9,250 nucleotides of DNA from contig JAUICS010000032.1 in NCBI GenBank assembly GCA_030427765.1, positions 1 to 9,250 on the forward strand, given 5' to 3'. This stretch comes from Alphaproteobacteria bacterium (lineage in GTDB: Bacteria; Pseudomonadota; Alphaproteobacteria; Micavibrionales; Micavibrionaceae). The notes beneath the pieces were generated by a model. The model did no database searches, was not told where the DNA came from, and was given only the letters and a program-made list of their open reading frames with translations. Shown here piece by piece: positions 1 to 7,308 of the stretch. Positions within the stretch are counted from its first letter, which is position 1, and every line of letters begins with the position of its first letter. A program made the translations under genes and the position numbers.

Positions 1-232
1 GCTTCTTCGTTTTTGCAATATCTAGCATCGGCAGGGCTGGGTCGGCACCTGTTACATCGTGACCGTTCGCTGCATAGGCGTTGGCAAGAAGGCCCGTGCC
101 GCAACCCATATCCAGTATCGATATTTTATCTGACGTGGCGAGGTTCAGGTAAAAATCACGATCTTCTGACCAGCCGCTATCCAGATCGTAAAGCTGAACC
201 AGCCGTGGATCGATGTAATGATTATCCGGCAT
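1..232 (-). CDS. Class I SAM-dependent methyltransferase, N-terminal part (runs off left edge)
   Basis: This is the first 77 codons of a methyltransferase whose C-terminal part lies beyond the left edge. The sequence shows the Rossmann-fold SAM-binding motif I, LDMGCGTG, at residues 40-47, followed by a helix rich in Ala. A TGADPA segment (61-66) puts an acidic residue at the end of strand beta-2, where the SAM ribose usually binds. The N-terminal stretch (YIDPRLVQLYD) resembles uncharacterised bacterial methyltransferases that act on small molecules or unknown substrates; the substrate cannot be inferred. The ATG at 232-230 is chosen because it starts 1 nt after the TAA of the upstream ABC ATPase gene (TAA-C-ATG), a spacing typical of translational coupling. 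No strong Shine-Dalgarno is visible. It is probably the third gene of the argH transcription unit. The methyltransferase assignment is firm; the function is not known. Confidence 0.85.
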   Translation of the reverse strand, partial: MPDNHYIDPRLVQLYDLDSGWSEDRDFYLNLATSDKISILDMGCGTGLLANAYAANGHDVTGADPALPMLDIAKTKK

Positions 233-233
233 G

Positions 234-1853
234 TTACGCCGCTTTTAGATCAAGGGAGGCGGCCATAAGTTTTTTTGTGTAATCCTGCTGCGGCTTATCA
301 AACACGCTTTGTGCGGCTCCGCTTTCAACAACCTTGCCGTCCTTCATAACAATCACATCATGGGACAGGGCGCGCACGACCCGCAAATCATGGCTGATAA
401 ACATATACGCAAGATTGTATTTTTCCTGAAGGGCACGCAGCAGATCAATAATCTGTGCCTGGACGGAGACATCGAGCGCCGATGTTGGCTCATCCAGCAC
501 AATAAATTTTGGGCGCAGGATAAGGGCGCGTGCGATGGAAATACGTTGGCGCTGACCGCCCGAAAATTCATGGGGGTAACGGTGGCGCGTGTCCGGGTCC
601 ATGTTCACATCTTTTAATGTTTCGATCACCAGATCATCCCGGTCATGCCCTGACAGCACACGTTGGTGGACACGTAAACCTTCATCAATGATATCGGATA
701 CACTCATCCGCGGGGACAGACTTCCGAAGGGGTCCTGAAACACTACCTGCATATCGGCGCGTAGATGTTTCATCATTTTACGGCTGTGGTTCGAAATATT
801 CGTACCGTCAAAATTGATCGATCCTGCATGAAGTGGCGTTAGGCGCAGTAAGGCCATGCCAAGTGTTGTCTTTCCCGAGCCGCTTTCACCAACTACGCCG
901 AGTGTTTGGCCGCGACGGACGGACAGGCTGACATCCTCCACCGCTCGCACATATTCCTTTGGCGCAAACAGGCGGGATGTTTTTATCGGGAAATATACTT
1001 TTATATTGTTTGCCTTAAGTATTTCTGGCTCATTCGTATTTGCCGGGATGGCATCGCCCTTTGGCTGGGCCGACAACAGGTGTTTTGTGTAATCATGTTC
1101 CGGCTTGGCAAACAAGGATTTTGAATCCTTTTTTTCAACAAGATTACCGTGTTGCATAACACACACTGTATCGGCCATTTTTTCAACGATTTTCAGATCA
1201 TGCGTAATGATGATCAGGGCCATTCCAAGCCGGTTCTTAAGGTCTTGGAGGAGTTCCAAAATCTGCGCCTGAATGGTTACGTCGAGTGCGGTTGTCGGTT
1301 CATCCGCGATCAGGATTTCCGGATCATTGGCAAGGGCCATGGCGATCATTACACGCTGGCGTTGCCCACCCGATAATTCATGTGGGTAGGCATTAAGACG
1401 GTCTTTTAAATTTGATAGGCCGACAAGATCAAGCAGTTCGAGAATACGCGCCTTGGCATCGGATTTGTTCATGCGCTGGTGCAGAAACAGAACCTCTCCG
1501 ATCTGCCGTTCAATGGTATGAAGCGGGTTAAGGGCTGTAAGCGGCTCCTGAAAAATCATACTGATTTTCTTACCGCGGATGGACCGCATTTGCGCGTCAC
1601 TTTCCTGAATCAGGTCTTTCCCTTCAAACAGAATTTTTGAGTCACCTGTGTGTTCGGCAAGCGGATAGGGCAAAAGCTTCATAACGGCAAGCGCCGTTAC
1701 CGATTTACCGGAACCGCTTTCCCCCACAATGGCAACCGTCTGCCCCTTTTCAATATCGAAGGATATATTGTCGACGGCACAAAACGGCCCGTCCTTTGTC
1801 TTGAAACTGACGGACAGGTTTTGAATTCTTAGAAGTGGCGTTTTGTCTGCCAT
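234..1853 (-). CDS. yejF: YejF-like double ABC transporter ATP-binding protein (peptide/microcin C type importer)
   Basis: This 539-residue protein holds two complete ABC ATPase domains in tandem, the arrangement of YejF, the cytoplasmic ATPase of the YejABEF peptide importer. Domain 1 has Walker A GESGSGKS (44-51), Q-loop Q102, signature LSGGQ (160-164), Walker B ILIADEP (180-186) and the switch His218. Domain 2 has GESGSGKT (322-329), Q373, FSGGQ (430-434), FIVLDEP (450-456) and His488. All catalytic residues are present in both halves, so both sites look hydrolytic. Short DYTKHLL and DYTKKLM segments after each domain match the oligopeptide/dipeptide-transporter C-terminal extension. The start ATG at 1853 lies 3 nt after the argH stop and in the same frame. 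No well-spaced Shine-Dalgarno is evident, so translation may depend on coupling to argH. The usual partners (binding protein YejA, permeases YejB and YejE) are not adjacent, so the substrate is inferred from the family only. A DppD/DppF-like fusion is the alternative. Confidence 0.88.
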   Translation of the reverse strand: MADKTPLLRIQNLSVSFKTKDGPFCAVDNISFDIEKGQTVAIVGESGSGKSVTALAVMKLLPYPLAEHTGDSKILFEGKDLIQESDAQMRSIRGKKISMIFQEPLTALNPLHTIERQIGEVLFLHQRMNKSDAKARILELLDLVGLSNLKDRLNAYPHELSGGQRQRVMIAMALANDPEILIADEPTTALDVTIQAQILELLQDLKNRLGMALIIITHDLKIVEKMADTVCVMQHGNLVEKKDSKSLFAKPEHDYTKHLLSAQPKGDAIPANTNEPEILKANNIKVYFPIKTSRLFAPKEYVRAVEDVSLSVRRGQTLGVVGESGSGKTTLGMALLRLTPLHAGSINFDGTNISNHSRKMMKHLRADMQVVFQDPFGSLSPRMSVSDIIDEGLRVHQRVLSGHDRDDLVIETLKDVNMDPDTRHRYPHEFSGGQRQRISIARALILRPKFIVLDEPTSALDVSVQAQIIDLLRALQEKYNLAYMFISHDLRVVRALSHDVIVMKDGKVVESGAAQSVFDKPQQDYTKKLMAASLDLKAA

Positions 1854-1856
1854 GCC

Positions 1857-3188
1857 CTACGCAACCTTCAACGCGTCATAAATCGCATCGGTAATTTTTG
1901 GCTCAACACCCTGCATATCGGGTAGTGACAAATCCGATAGACGGCATTGTTTTTCTTCCGCCATTTTAACGATACGTCCTGTTACATGATGCGCATCGCG
2001 GAACGGCATGTTGAGGTTCATCACCAGCCAGTCCGCAAGGCGTGTGGCGGTGGTAAATCCATCCTCGGCCGCCGCCAGCATTTCATCCGTATGGAATGTG
2101 GCGGATGACAACATCCCTTCAAACGCCTTCAGACACAGGACAATCGTATCAAAGGAATCAAAAACGGATTCTTTGTCTTCCTGCAGATCTTTGTTATAGG
2201 CAAGCGGAAGTCCTTTTAGTACCGTCAGCATTTGAATAAGGTTACCATTCATACGGCCTGTCTTTCCGCGGATCAATTCGGCGGCATCCGGATTTTTCTT
2301 TTGTGGCATGATGGAGCTTCCTGTACTCCACTGGTCACTAAGCGTAATAAACTTGAATTGCGGCGTTGCCCAGATAATCACTTCCTCGGCAAGGCGGGAC
2401 AAATGAATACCGCACTGGGCACAGCAGAATAAAAATTCAATGGCGAAGTCACGGGCGGATACGGCATCCATCGTGTTATGCATATATTTGTCAAAGCCAA
2501 GTTCATTTGCCGTCATATCACGGTCAATCGGGAAAGGCGTTCCGGCAAGTGCCGCCGCACCAAGCGGTGATTCATTCAGACGTTTTTGGCAGTCGTGGAA
2601 ACGTCCCTTATCACGTTCCAGCATGTGCTTATAAGCATTCAGGTGCATACCAAGTGTAATTGGCTGCGCCGCCTGTAGATGTGTGAAGCCAGGCATGACG
2701 GATGCATGGTGTTCACGGCAAATGGTGTCAATTGTGTCTTCCAGTTTACAAATGTCTTCTATAACGGCGCTGCATGCATCACGAACCCATAGGCGAAAAT
2801 CGGTTGCAACCTGATCATTGCGTGATCGTGCAGTATGAAGACGTCCTGCCACATCGCCGATAATGTCTTTTAGGCGGGCCTCGATATTCATATGAATGTC
2901 TTCAAGCTCCGGCTTGAATTCAAAGTCGCCGGACTCAATCTCGCGGCCGATTTGCTCAAGCCCTTTTAAGATTGCCTCCCCGTCTTCCTCGGAAATGATG
3001 TTTTGGGCAACCAACATATTACAATGTGCAACGGACCCGCGAATGTCCTGTCGCCATAAGCGTTTGTCAACGTCAATGGATGCATTGATTTGCTGCATAA
3101 TATCTGCGGGTTTATCCTCGAAACGGCCGCCCCACATTTGGGAAGATTTTGGCTTTGGTTTTTTTATGGGCTTTTTCATGGGTTTCAT
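1857..3188 (-). CDS. argH: Argininosuccinate lyase, with short C-terminus and Lys/Pro-rich N-terminal extension
   Basis: ArgH splits argininosuccinate into arginine and fumarate, the last step of arginine synthesis, in the cytoplasm. The 443-residue product carries TARSRNDQ (119-126), the FTHLQ segment with the catalytic Thr-His pair (169-170), and the fumarase/aspartase superfamily signature GSSIMPQKKNP (290-300), which carries the catalytic serine. The recognisable family start is MWGGRF at residue 18. Before it lies a Lys/Pro-rich leader of 17 residues (MKPMKKPIKK...). The start at 3188 is supported by AAGGGGG (3201-3195) six bases upstream. The C-terminus stops soon after VEPKITDAIYDALKVA. 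Family members generally run on for roughly 30 residues, including a Gly-Gly-containing segment, so the tail appears missing. It is followed after 3 nt by the ABC ATPase gene. It is separated from argG by an oppositely oriented gene and must have its own promoter in 3189-3346. Confidence 0.96.
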   Translation of the reverse strand: MKPMKKPIKKPKPKSSQMWGGRFEDKPADIMQQINASIDVDKRLWRQDIRGSVAHCNMLVAQNIISEEDGEAILKGLEQIGREIESGDFEFKPELEDIHMNIEARLKDIIGDVAGRLHTARSRNDQVATDFRLWVRDACSAVIEDICKLEDTIDTICREHHASVMPGFTHLQAAQPITLGMHLNAYKHMLERDKGRFHDCQKRLNESPLGAAALAGTPFPIDRDMTANELGFDKYMHNTMDAVSARDFAIEFLFCCAQCGIHLSRLAEEVIIWATPQFKFITLSDQWSTGSSIMPQKKNPDAAELIRGKTGRMNGNLIQMLTVLKGLPLAYNKDLQEDKESVFDSFDTIVLCLKAFEGMLSSATFHTDEMLAAAEDGFTTATRLADWLVMNLNMPFRDAHHVTGRIVKMAEEKQCRLSDLSLPDMQGVEPKITDAIYDALKVA

Positions 3189-3346
3189 TCTACACCCCCT
3201 TCATCAAAAATACAGATTTGAAAACGCTTTATGCAAAAATTACTTTTGTGCCCTCTTGCTTAACAAATGTGATCTGTTAAACGTGTATTACATAAGTTTT
3301 ATTCTGGGCTTATGCAAGTGTGTATTTACAAGCAAATAGGTATCTT
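3189..3346. promoter_or_regulatory. Divergent intergenic region between argH and the Nudix-IMPase fusion gene
   Basis: This 158-nt A/T-rich stretch is the only place where promoters for argH (minus strand) and the fusion gene (plus strand) can lie within the window. It holds an inverted repeat, TTAACA (3260-3265) and TGTTAA (3275-3280), separated by 9 nt and near the middle of the region, a plausible position for an operator serving both directions. TTAACA could also serve as a poor -35 element. I found no convincing -35/-10 pair at 16-18 nt spacing on either strand, and no sequence resembling the TGAAT-N4-ATTCA type of ArgR box. Presence of promoters is inferred from gene arrangement; exact sites are not assigned. 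Confidence 0.5.
3195..3201 (-). promoter_or_regulatory. Ribosome binding site of argH (AAGGGGG)
   Basis: Read on the minus strand, AAGGGGG sits six bases before the ATG at 3188. This favours translation starting at the first Met, which includes the Lys/Pro-rich leader, over the later Met at residue 4 or the family-typical Met at residue 18. Confidence 0.65.
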
Positions 3347-5089
3347 ATGGCACAGCTAATTATCGACGGGCGAGAGCAGTCCGTCACATCAATCGTCACG
3401 TTTAATGATGAAACAGGAAATCTTTATACCTTATTTGGACGACCGGACCCGCGTTACCGTGATCGGTCTGGTAAATCATTGCAGGGTGAATTGCTTCCTG
3501 TAAGAGATGCGAAATTTATTGGCGGTAAGGTTGAGGATGATATCTCCGACGATGATATAAAACGGGCAGAAGAATTCACAGCGATAACAAAATTTATCCA
3601 TCCGTCATTAGAGGACTTGGATCCGCGCATTATTGCAAACGGATTAAAGGAATTAGAAGAAGAATCGTCCCTTGTTCCAGAAGTGTTTATGGATCCTTAT
3701 GATGGTGCTGTGCGCTTGGGACACACACTTACCCGCAATGGTGGTATGACAGAGGAACAAGATATTCATTATCTTAATATCCATTTAGGTACATTGAGTG
3801 ATGAGGATATAGATTTGTTACGTGATCAGATCGCACCAAAAGATGATATGTTGCGGACAATTATTATGCCGGTTCATGCGCTATATGCCGACGATGACGA
3901 TACACTTTCATTTAAGGATAGAGACGGATTTGTTCAAACGAAAACGGATTTTGACGGCTTTCCGGAGCTGGATCACTGGGATCATGAATTTGACACTGTT
4001 ATCAACAGTTTGCGTAATAAAATAGGTGATCTTGGCAAAGATGAAGACAAACATCGTGATGAAATACAAAAGCTAGAGGGCAAAATCGCAACGCTGTTGG
4101 CAGAGCAGCAAAATTTTCATGATATGCATAACACGTTACGAGGAATGGACGGGATAGATCAAACCACTTTGGAACCTGACTTTGTTACAACATTATTCCG
4201 TCCACGTGGTTCAACATTCTTAACTGACAGCCAAATTTTCATACGTGTAATGAAAAATTATTTTGGCATAGCATTTCCACACGTGACTTATGATACGGTT
4301 CCGGACATCATCCGAAAAGTCGCCAGAGAACATGTGATTGATCATCGTGGTGATCAAACACGCGCATCCATGAAATCAAGAGAAAGCGTTGTGACGGAGT
4401 CTGATCTGGCGGCTGAAAAAGCACTTGATTGGGAATTGCGTCATGTGTTTCCGGATATTCGTGTTATCGGTGAAGAAGGCGTGGATATGGGGACAGCATC
4501 CATAAAGCACCTGGACGATGATGGGTATGTGTTTGTCCTTGATCCTATTGATGGCACAAAAGAATATGCTGCGGGAGGTGATCGTTACAACATGATGGTC
4601 GCTTTGCGTGTAGATGGAGAAACCGTCGCAAGTTGGATTTACTTTCCAGAATCAGATGAAATGTACTATGCGCTAAAGGGGCGCGGTATATTTTATGACG
4701 ATGGGAATAATGTTGTGAAAATGGATTGTGAGGCACCTGTCCATGGTGTTAAAAACATGACCTTGTTGCATGGCGCGGAAAAGACCTACAAACTTGATAG
4801 TCCAGAATATCAACGTTTAAAAGATACATTTAATGATGTTGTATTATCGAATCGTATTGCCGGATTTGATTTCTTACAAATACTGGAAGGCAAAGTTGAT
4901 GCATTAATATATGGTCAGGCAAAATTTAATGATGTCATGCCGTGGCAACCATTTTTAAGAGAGATGGGATATGTCATGACCGATCTGGATGGTCTGGAAT
5001 ATGATCCGCAACATCCTAAGCGCGGTGCGATTATTGCACCAGATATAGACACAGCGTCACATGTAACATCCGCCCTAGGCCGCGGGTAA
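3347..5089 (+). CDS. Predicted bifunctional protein: Nudix-like N-terminal domain, helical linker, inositol-monophosphatase-family C-terminal domain
   Basis: This 580-residue cytoplasmic-looking protein has no signal peptide or membrane segment. Its C-terminal part (about 320-580) is an IMPase-superfamily phosphatase, a Mg-dependent family acting on inositol phosphates, PAP or related small phosphates. Motifs are VVTESDLAAEKAL (348-360), IGEEG (374-378), the hallmark DPIDGTKEY (399-407) with metal ligands D399 and D402, and FNDVMPW (527-533), where D529 fits the final metal/substrate Asp although the usual preceding Trp is Asn. The N-terminal part (1-190) looks like a Nudix fold. FIGGKVEDD (57-65) resembles the start of a Nudix box and KELEEESSL (101-109) its helical end (REUXEEXGU with R to K and G to S). 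They are about 27 residues further apart than normal, and the mid-box Glu is not seen. Residues 215-260 are charged and probably helical, perhaps coiled coil. ATG 3347 is preferred, with a weak TAGG six bases upstream; an in-frame GTG at 3320 is possible. The IMPase domain is firm, the Nudix assignment moderate, the substrate unknown. Confidence 0.8.
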   Translation: MAQLIIDGREQSVTSIVTFNDETGNLYTLFGRPDPRYRDRSGKSLQGELLPVRDAKFIGGKVEDDISDDDIKRAEEFTAITKFIHPSLEDLDPRIIANGLKELEEESSLVPEVFMDPYDGAVRLGHTLTRNGGMTEEQDIHYLNIHLGTLSDEDIDLLRDQIAPKDDMLRTIIMPVHALYADDDDTLSFKDRDGFVQTKTDFDGFPELDHWDHEFDTVINSLRNKIGDLGKDEDKHRDEIQKLEGKIATLLAEQQNFHDMHNTLRGMDGIDQTTLEPDFVTTLFRPRGSTFLTDSQIFIRVMKNYFGIAFPHVTYDTVPDIIRKVAREHVIDHRGDQTRASMKSRESVVTESDLAAEKALDWELRHVFPDIRVIGEEGVDMGTASIKHLDDDGYVFVLDPIDGTKEYAAGGDRYNMMVALRVDGETVASWIYFPESDEMYYALKGRGIFYDDGNNVVKMDCEAPVHGVKNMTLLHGAEKTYKLDSPEYQRLKDTFNDVVLSNRIAGFDFLQILEGKVDALIYGQAKFNDVMPWQPFLREMGYVMTDLDGLEYDPQHPKRGAIIAPDIDTASHVTSALGRG

Positions 5090-5152
5090 GAAAAAAGCGG
5101 CTTATGCAGCCCAAGGTTATGCAGCCCAAGGTTATAAAGAAAAAGCGGCTTA
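5090..5152 (+). repeat. Direct repeat pair GAAAAA(A)GCGGCTTA flanking a tandem repeat
   Basis: The string gaaaaaagcggctta at 5090-5104, directly after the fusion gene's stop codon, recurs as gaaaaagcggctta at 5139-5152 with one A fewer. The second copy forms the left arm of the argG terminator. Both copies can pair with the right arm taagccgcttt (5151-5161), so the convergent region can fold in two ways. Confidence 0.75.
5102..5135 (+). repeat. Tandem 15-bp repeat, two full copies plus 4 bases
   Basis: The unit TTATGCAGCCCAAGG occurs at 5102-5116 and again, identically, at 5117-5131, followed by TTAT. It lies wholly in the 60-nt gap between the two converging genes. The perfect identity suggests recent duplication by slippage; no coding role is seen. 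Confidence 0.85.
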
Positions 5153-5161
5153 AGCCGCTTT
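5136..5161 (-). terminator. Rho-independent terminator of the arg operon, overlapping the argG stop codon
   Basis: The perfect palindrome 5142-5161 folds as AAAGCGGC / GCCGCTTT with a TTAA loop. On the minus strand the stem is followed by a T-rich tract (complement of 5136-5144). The argG stop codon TAA (5152-5150) lies in the loop, so the last codons of argG (Lys-Ala-Ala) form part of the stem. On the plus strand the same stem is followed only by TTTATCC, so it may stop the converging fusion-gene transcript less efficiently. Confidence 0.8.
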
Positions 5162-6400
5162 ATCCTTGCGTGTGACTGTGTGTTTTAAAATGCCGCTATG
5201 GGCCTTTAACCGGATGGCGTTAATCTTGATGAAGCCTTCGGCATCTTCCTGATTGTATCCGCCTTCAATATCCATGGATGATAATTCCTCATCATACAGT
5301 GATGTTGTTGATGTACGTGCAACCGGATAGGCGACGCCCTTAAACAATTTTACCTGAACCGTGCCGTCGATCAGTTCCTGTGATTTGTATATTGCGGTCA
5401 TTAGGAAATCCATTTCTGGTGAGAACCAGAAACCGTTATAAATCAATTCGGCAATTTTTAGCGAGAATTGATTACGTAGTTTCAAAACCTCACGGTCCAT
5501 AGCCAAACCTTCAAGATCACGCAAAGCGTTATGAAGTATTGTCCCGCCCGGTGTTTCATAAACGCCGCGGGATTTAATGCCGACAAAACGGTTTTCGACC
5601 ATATCCAGACGGCCTATGCCGTGCTTGCCGCCGATTTCGTTCAGGTATAGGAACATATCAAGCGGCTCTGTCTTCGTAGTGCCATCATCCAGATTTTCAA
5701 TATGAAGCGGTACGCCGTCCTTAAACGTAATGGCGATTGTTTCCGGTGTGTCCGGTGCCTTTTCCGGTGATGTTGTACGGGAATAGATATCCTCCGCACA
5801 CACAGTATTCGGGTCTTCCAAAACGCCGGCCTCATGTGAGATGTGCAGAAGGTTCTCATCCTCACTATACGGTTTGGAGCGTGATGCCGTTACCGGAATG
5901 CCGTGTTGTTCGGCATAATGAAGCATGTCCGTACGTCCACGGAAACGGTCAAGGAATTCCCGCATTTTCCATGGGGCCAAAACCTGAATGTCGGGGTTAA
6001 GGGCGTAGAATGACAATTCGAAACGTACCTGATCATTACCCTTGCCCGTCGCGCCGTGCGATACGAATTCGGCATTTTCACGTTCGGCAATTTCGATATG
6101 ACGTTTGGCGATCAGTGGTCGTGCCACCGCCGTGCCTTGCAGGTAACGCCCTTCATAAACCGCATTTGCCTGAATGGACGGAATGATGTAGTTGGTTACG
6201 AATTCTTCTTTCAGGTCTTCGATGTAAACGCTTGATGCGCCAATCGCCAGGGCCTTTTTCTTCGCGGCTTCGAAATCTTCCTGCTGACCGATATCGGCAA
6301 GGTATGCGACAACTTCATATCCTTCCTCCAACAACCATTTCAAAATGACAGATGTATCCAATCCACCTGAATATGCGAGTACTACTTTTCCTTTGGACAT
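5150..6400 (-). CDS. argG: Argininosuccinate synthase
   Basis: ArgG joins citrulline and aspartate using ATP, giving argininosuccinate, AMP and PPi in the cytoplasm. The 416-residue length fits the short (non-E. coli) bacterial type. It has the N-type ATP pyrophosphatase P-loop AYSGGLDTS (9-17), EGRYLQGTA (83-91) and the citrulline/aspartate-binding segment [14 protein letters not shown] (115-128). The start at 6400 was chosen because AGGAGA (6410-6405) sits four bases upstream and because the family begins with a few residues before VVLAYSGG. An upstream in-frame Met at 6448 would add 16 residues overlapping argF and is rejected. It is the last gene of the argB-argD-argF-argG operon, 14 nt after argF, and ends inside its own terminator hairpin. 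Its product is the substrate of ArgH, encoded beyond the intervening plus-strand gene. Confidence 0.97.
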   Translation of the reverse strand: MSKGKVVLAYSGGLDTSVILKWLLEEGYEVVAYLADIGQQEDFEAAKKKALAIGASSVYIEDLKEEFVTNYIIPSIQANAVYEGRYLQGTAVARPLIAKRHIEIAERENAEFVSHGATGKGNDQVRFELSFYALNPDIQVLAPWKMREFLDRFRGRTDMLHYAEQHGIPVTASRSKPYSEDENLLHISHEAGVLEDPNTVCAEDIYSRTTSPEKAPDTPETIAITFKDGVPLHIENLDDGTTKTEPLDMFLYLNEIGGKHGIGRLDMVENRFVGIKSRGVYETPGGTILHNALRDLEGLAMDREVLKLRNQFSLKIAELIYNGFWFSPEMDFLMTAIYKSQELIDGTVQVKLFKGVAYPVARTSTTSLYDEELSSMDIEGGYNQEDAEGFIKINAIRLKAHSGILKHTVTRKDKAA

Positions 6401-6404
6401 GTCG

Positions 6405-6410
6405 TCTCCT
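6405..6410 (-). promoter_or_regulatory. Ribosome binding site of argG (AGGAGA)
   Basis: Minus-strand AGGAGA lies in the 14-nt gap between argF and argG, four bases before the ATG at 6400. It decides the start in favour of [13 protein letters not shown] over an upstream in-frame Met inside argF. Confidence 0.8.
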
Positions 6411-6414
6411 TTTT

Positions 6415-7308
6415 CTAAACCTTTACATTCGTGTCTTTTAGACACCACATAAGTATCGCTTTCTGCGCATGAAGCCTGTTTTCTGCCTCATCGTATATCA
6501 CACTTTTCGCGGATGACAACACATCATCCGAAACTTCATGGCCGCGGTGCACGGGCATGCAGTGCATGAATATGGCATGGTCTTTTGCCGCCGAAAACAA
6601 ATCGCCCGTCACTTTGAACGGTTCGAATTTTTCGGTGCCTTTGCCTTCTTGCCCCATCGATACCCACGTGTCGGTAACCAGAATATCGGCATCCTGAGCG
6701 GCCAGTTTTGCATTGCATGTTGCCGTAAAGTCGGTAATGTCTGCGTGCTGATCTTCCGGCACGGCAAAGGCCATATCGAAATCAAACAGTTTTGCCGCTT
6801 GACCCCATGTACGAGCAACGTTGTTATAGTCGCCATACCATGCGACCTTACGGCCGCTAAGATCACCCAGTTTTTCCTCAACCGTCATCAGGTCGGCCAT
6901 AATCTGGCACGGATGCGAATGGTCGGTCAGGCCGTTGATAAACGGTATTGTCGAATGGGATGCCAGTTCCGATAGAATGTCGTGGTTACTCATCCTGATC
7001 ATAACGGCATCCACAAAACGGGATAGAACCTTCCCTGTATCTTCCAGACTTTCTGCGCCGGATAACTGGATTTCCTCCGCATTCATCACGATGGTGTGAC
7101 CACCAAGCTGCTTCATCGCAACCTCGAAACTGATGCGGGTACGCGTGCTTTTTTTGTCAAAAATCATGGCAAGCGACATACCGCTAAAATGTTGCGGCGG
7201 TGTGAACTTCACGCGTTTCATCTCGTGCGCCGATTTTAGAATCGCCTTTAATTCATCGGCGCCGACATCCGGCAGGTCCAGAAAATGGGCAGGGGAGGTT
7301 GATGCCAT
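6415..7308 (-). CDS. argF: Ornithine carbamoyltransferase (anabolic type)
   Basis: ArgF transfers the carbamoyl group from carbamoyl phosphate to ornithine, giving citrulline. At 297 residues it is slightly short for the family. Visible motifs are the carbamoyl-phosphate loop STRTR (54-58), HPCQ (132-135), the ornithine-binding DTWVSMG (213-219) and HCMPVHRG (249-256), a Met-for-Leu version of the family HCLP motif containing the active-site Cys. All key residues are present. The start ATG overlaps the argD stop by one base (TAATG at 7310-7306), with AAGGGA (7321-7316) seven bases upstream, so translation is probably coupled to argD. The biosynthetic role is inferred from its position between argD and argG; no arginine deiminase or carbamate kinase gene is nearby. 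Confidence 0.96.
   Translation of the reverse strand: MASTSPAHFLDLPDVGADELKAILKSAHEMKRVKFTPPQHFSGMSLAMIFDKKSTRTRISFEVAMKQLGGHTIVMNAEEIQLSGAESLEDTGKVLSRFVDAVMIRMSNHDILSELASHSTIPFINGLTDHSHPCQIMADLMTVEEKLGDLSGRKVAWYGDYNNVARTWGQAAKLFDFDMAFAVPEDQHADITDFTATCNAKLAAQDADILVTDTWVSMGQEGKGTEKFEPFKVTGDLFSAAKDHAIFMHCMPVHRGHEVSDDVLSSAKSVIYDEAENRLHAQKAILMWCLKDTNVKV

Noticed and set aside
13..282. Open frame of 89 codons on the plus strand at the left edge
   Set aside because: It lies opposite the methyltransferase motif I region and the end of the ABC gene; the minus-strand reading is clearly the real one.
2896..3339. Open frame of 147 codons on the plus strand across the argH 5' end
   Set aside because: It is antisense to well-supported argH, its product is low-complexity and Ser/Cys-rich and resembles no family; a shadow frame.
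3320..3346. GTG start at 3320 for the fusion gene
   Set aside because: It has no Shine-Dalgarno and adds nine residues; the ATG at 3347 has a weak TAGG at good spacing. Not fully excluded.
3189..3346. ArgR operator (ARG box) upstream of argH
   Set aside because: No TGAAT-N4-ATTCA-like palindrome was found, so arginine repression through ArgR is not supported by the sequence.
5102..5135. CRISPR-like or attachment-site interpretation of the 15-bp tandem repeat
   Set aside because: There are only two adjacent copies with no spacers, no integrase and no tRNA gene; simple tandem duplication explains it.
6401..6448. Longer argG beginning at the Met at 6448
   Set aside because: It would overlap the end of argF and add 16 non-family residues, whereas a strong AGGAGA sits just before the ATG at 6400.
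6538..6975. Open frame of 145 codons on the plus strand within argF
   Set aside because: It is antisense to conserved ArgF motifs and its product has no recognisable domain.
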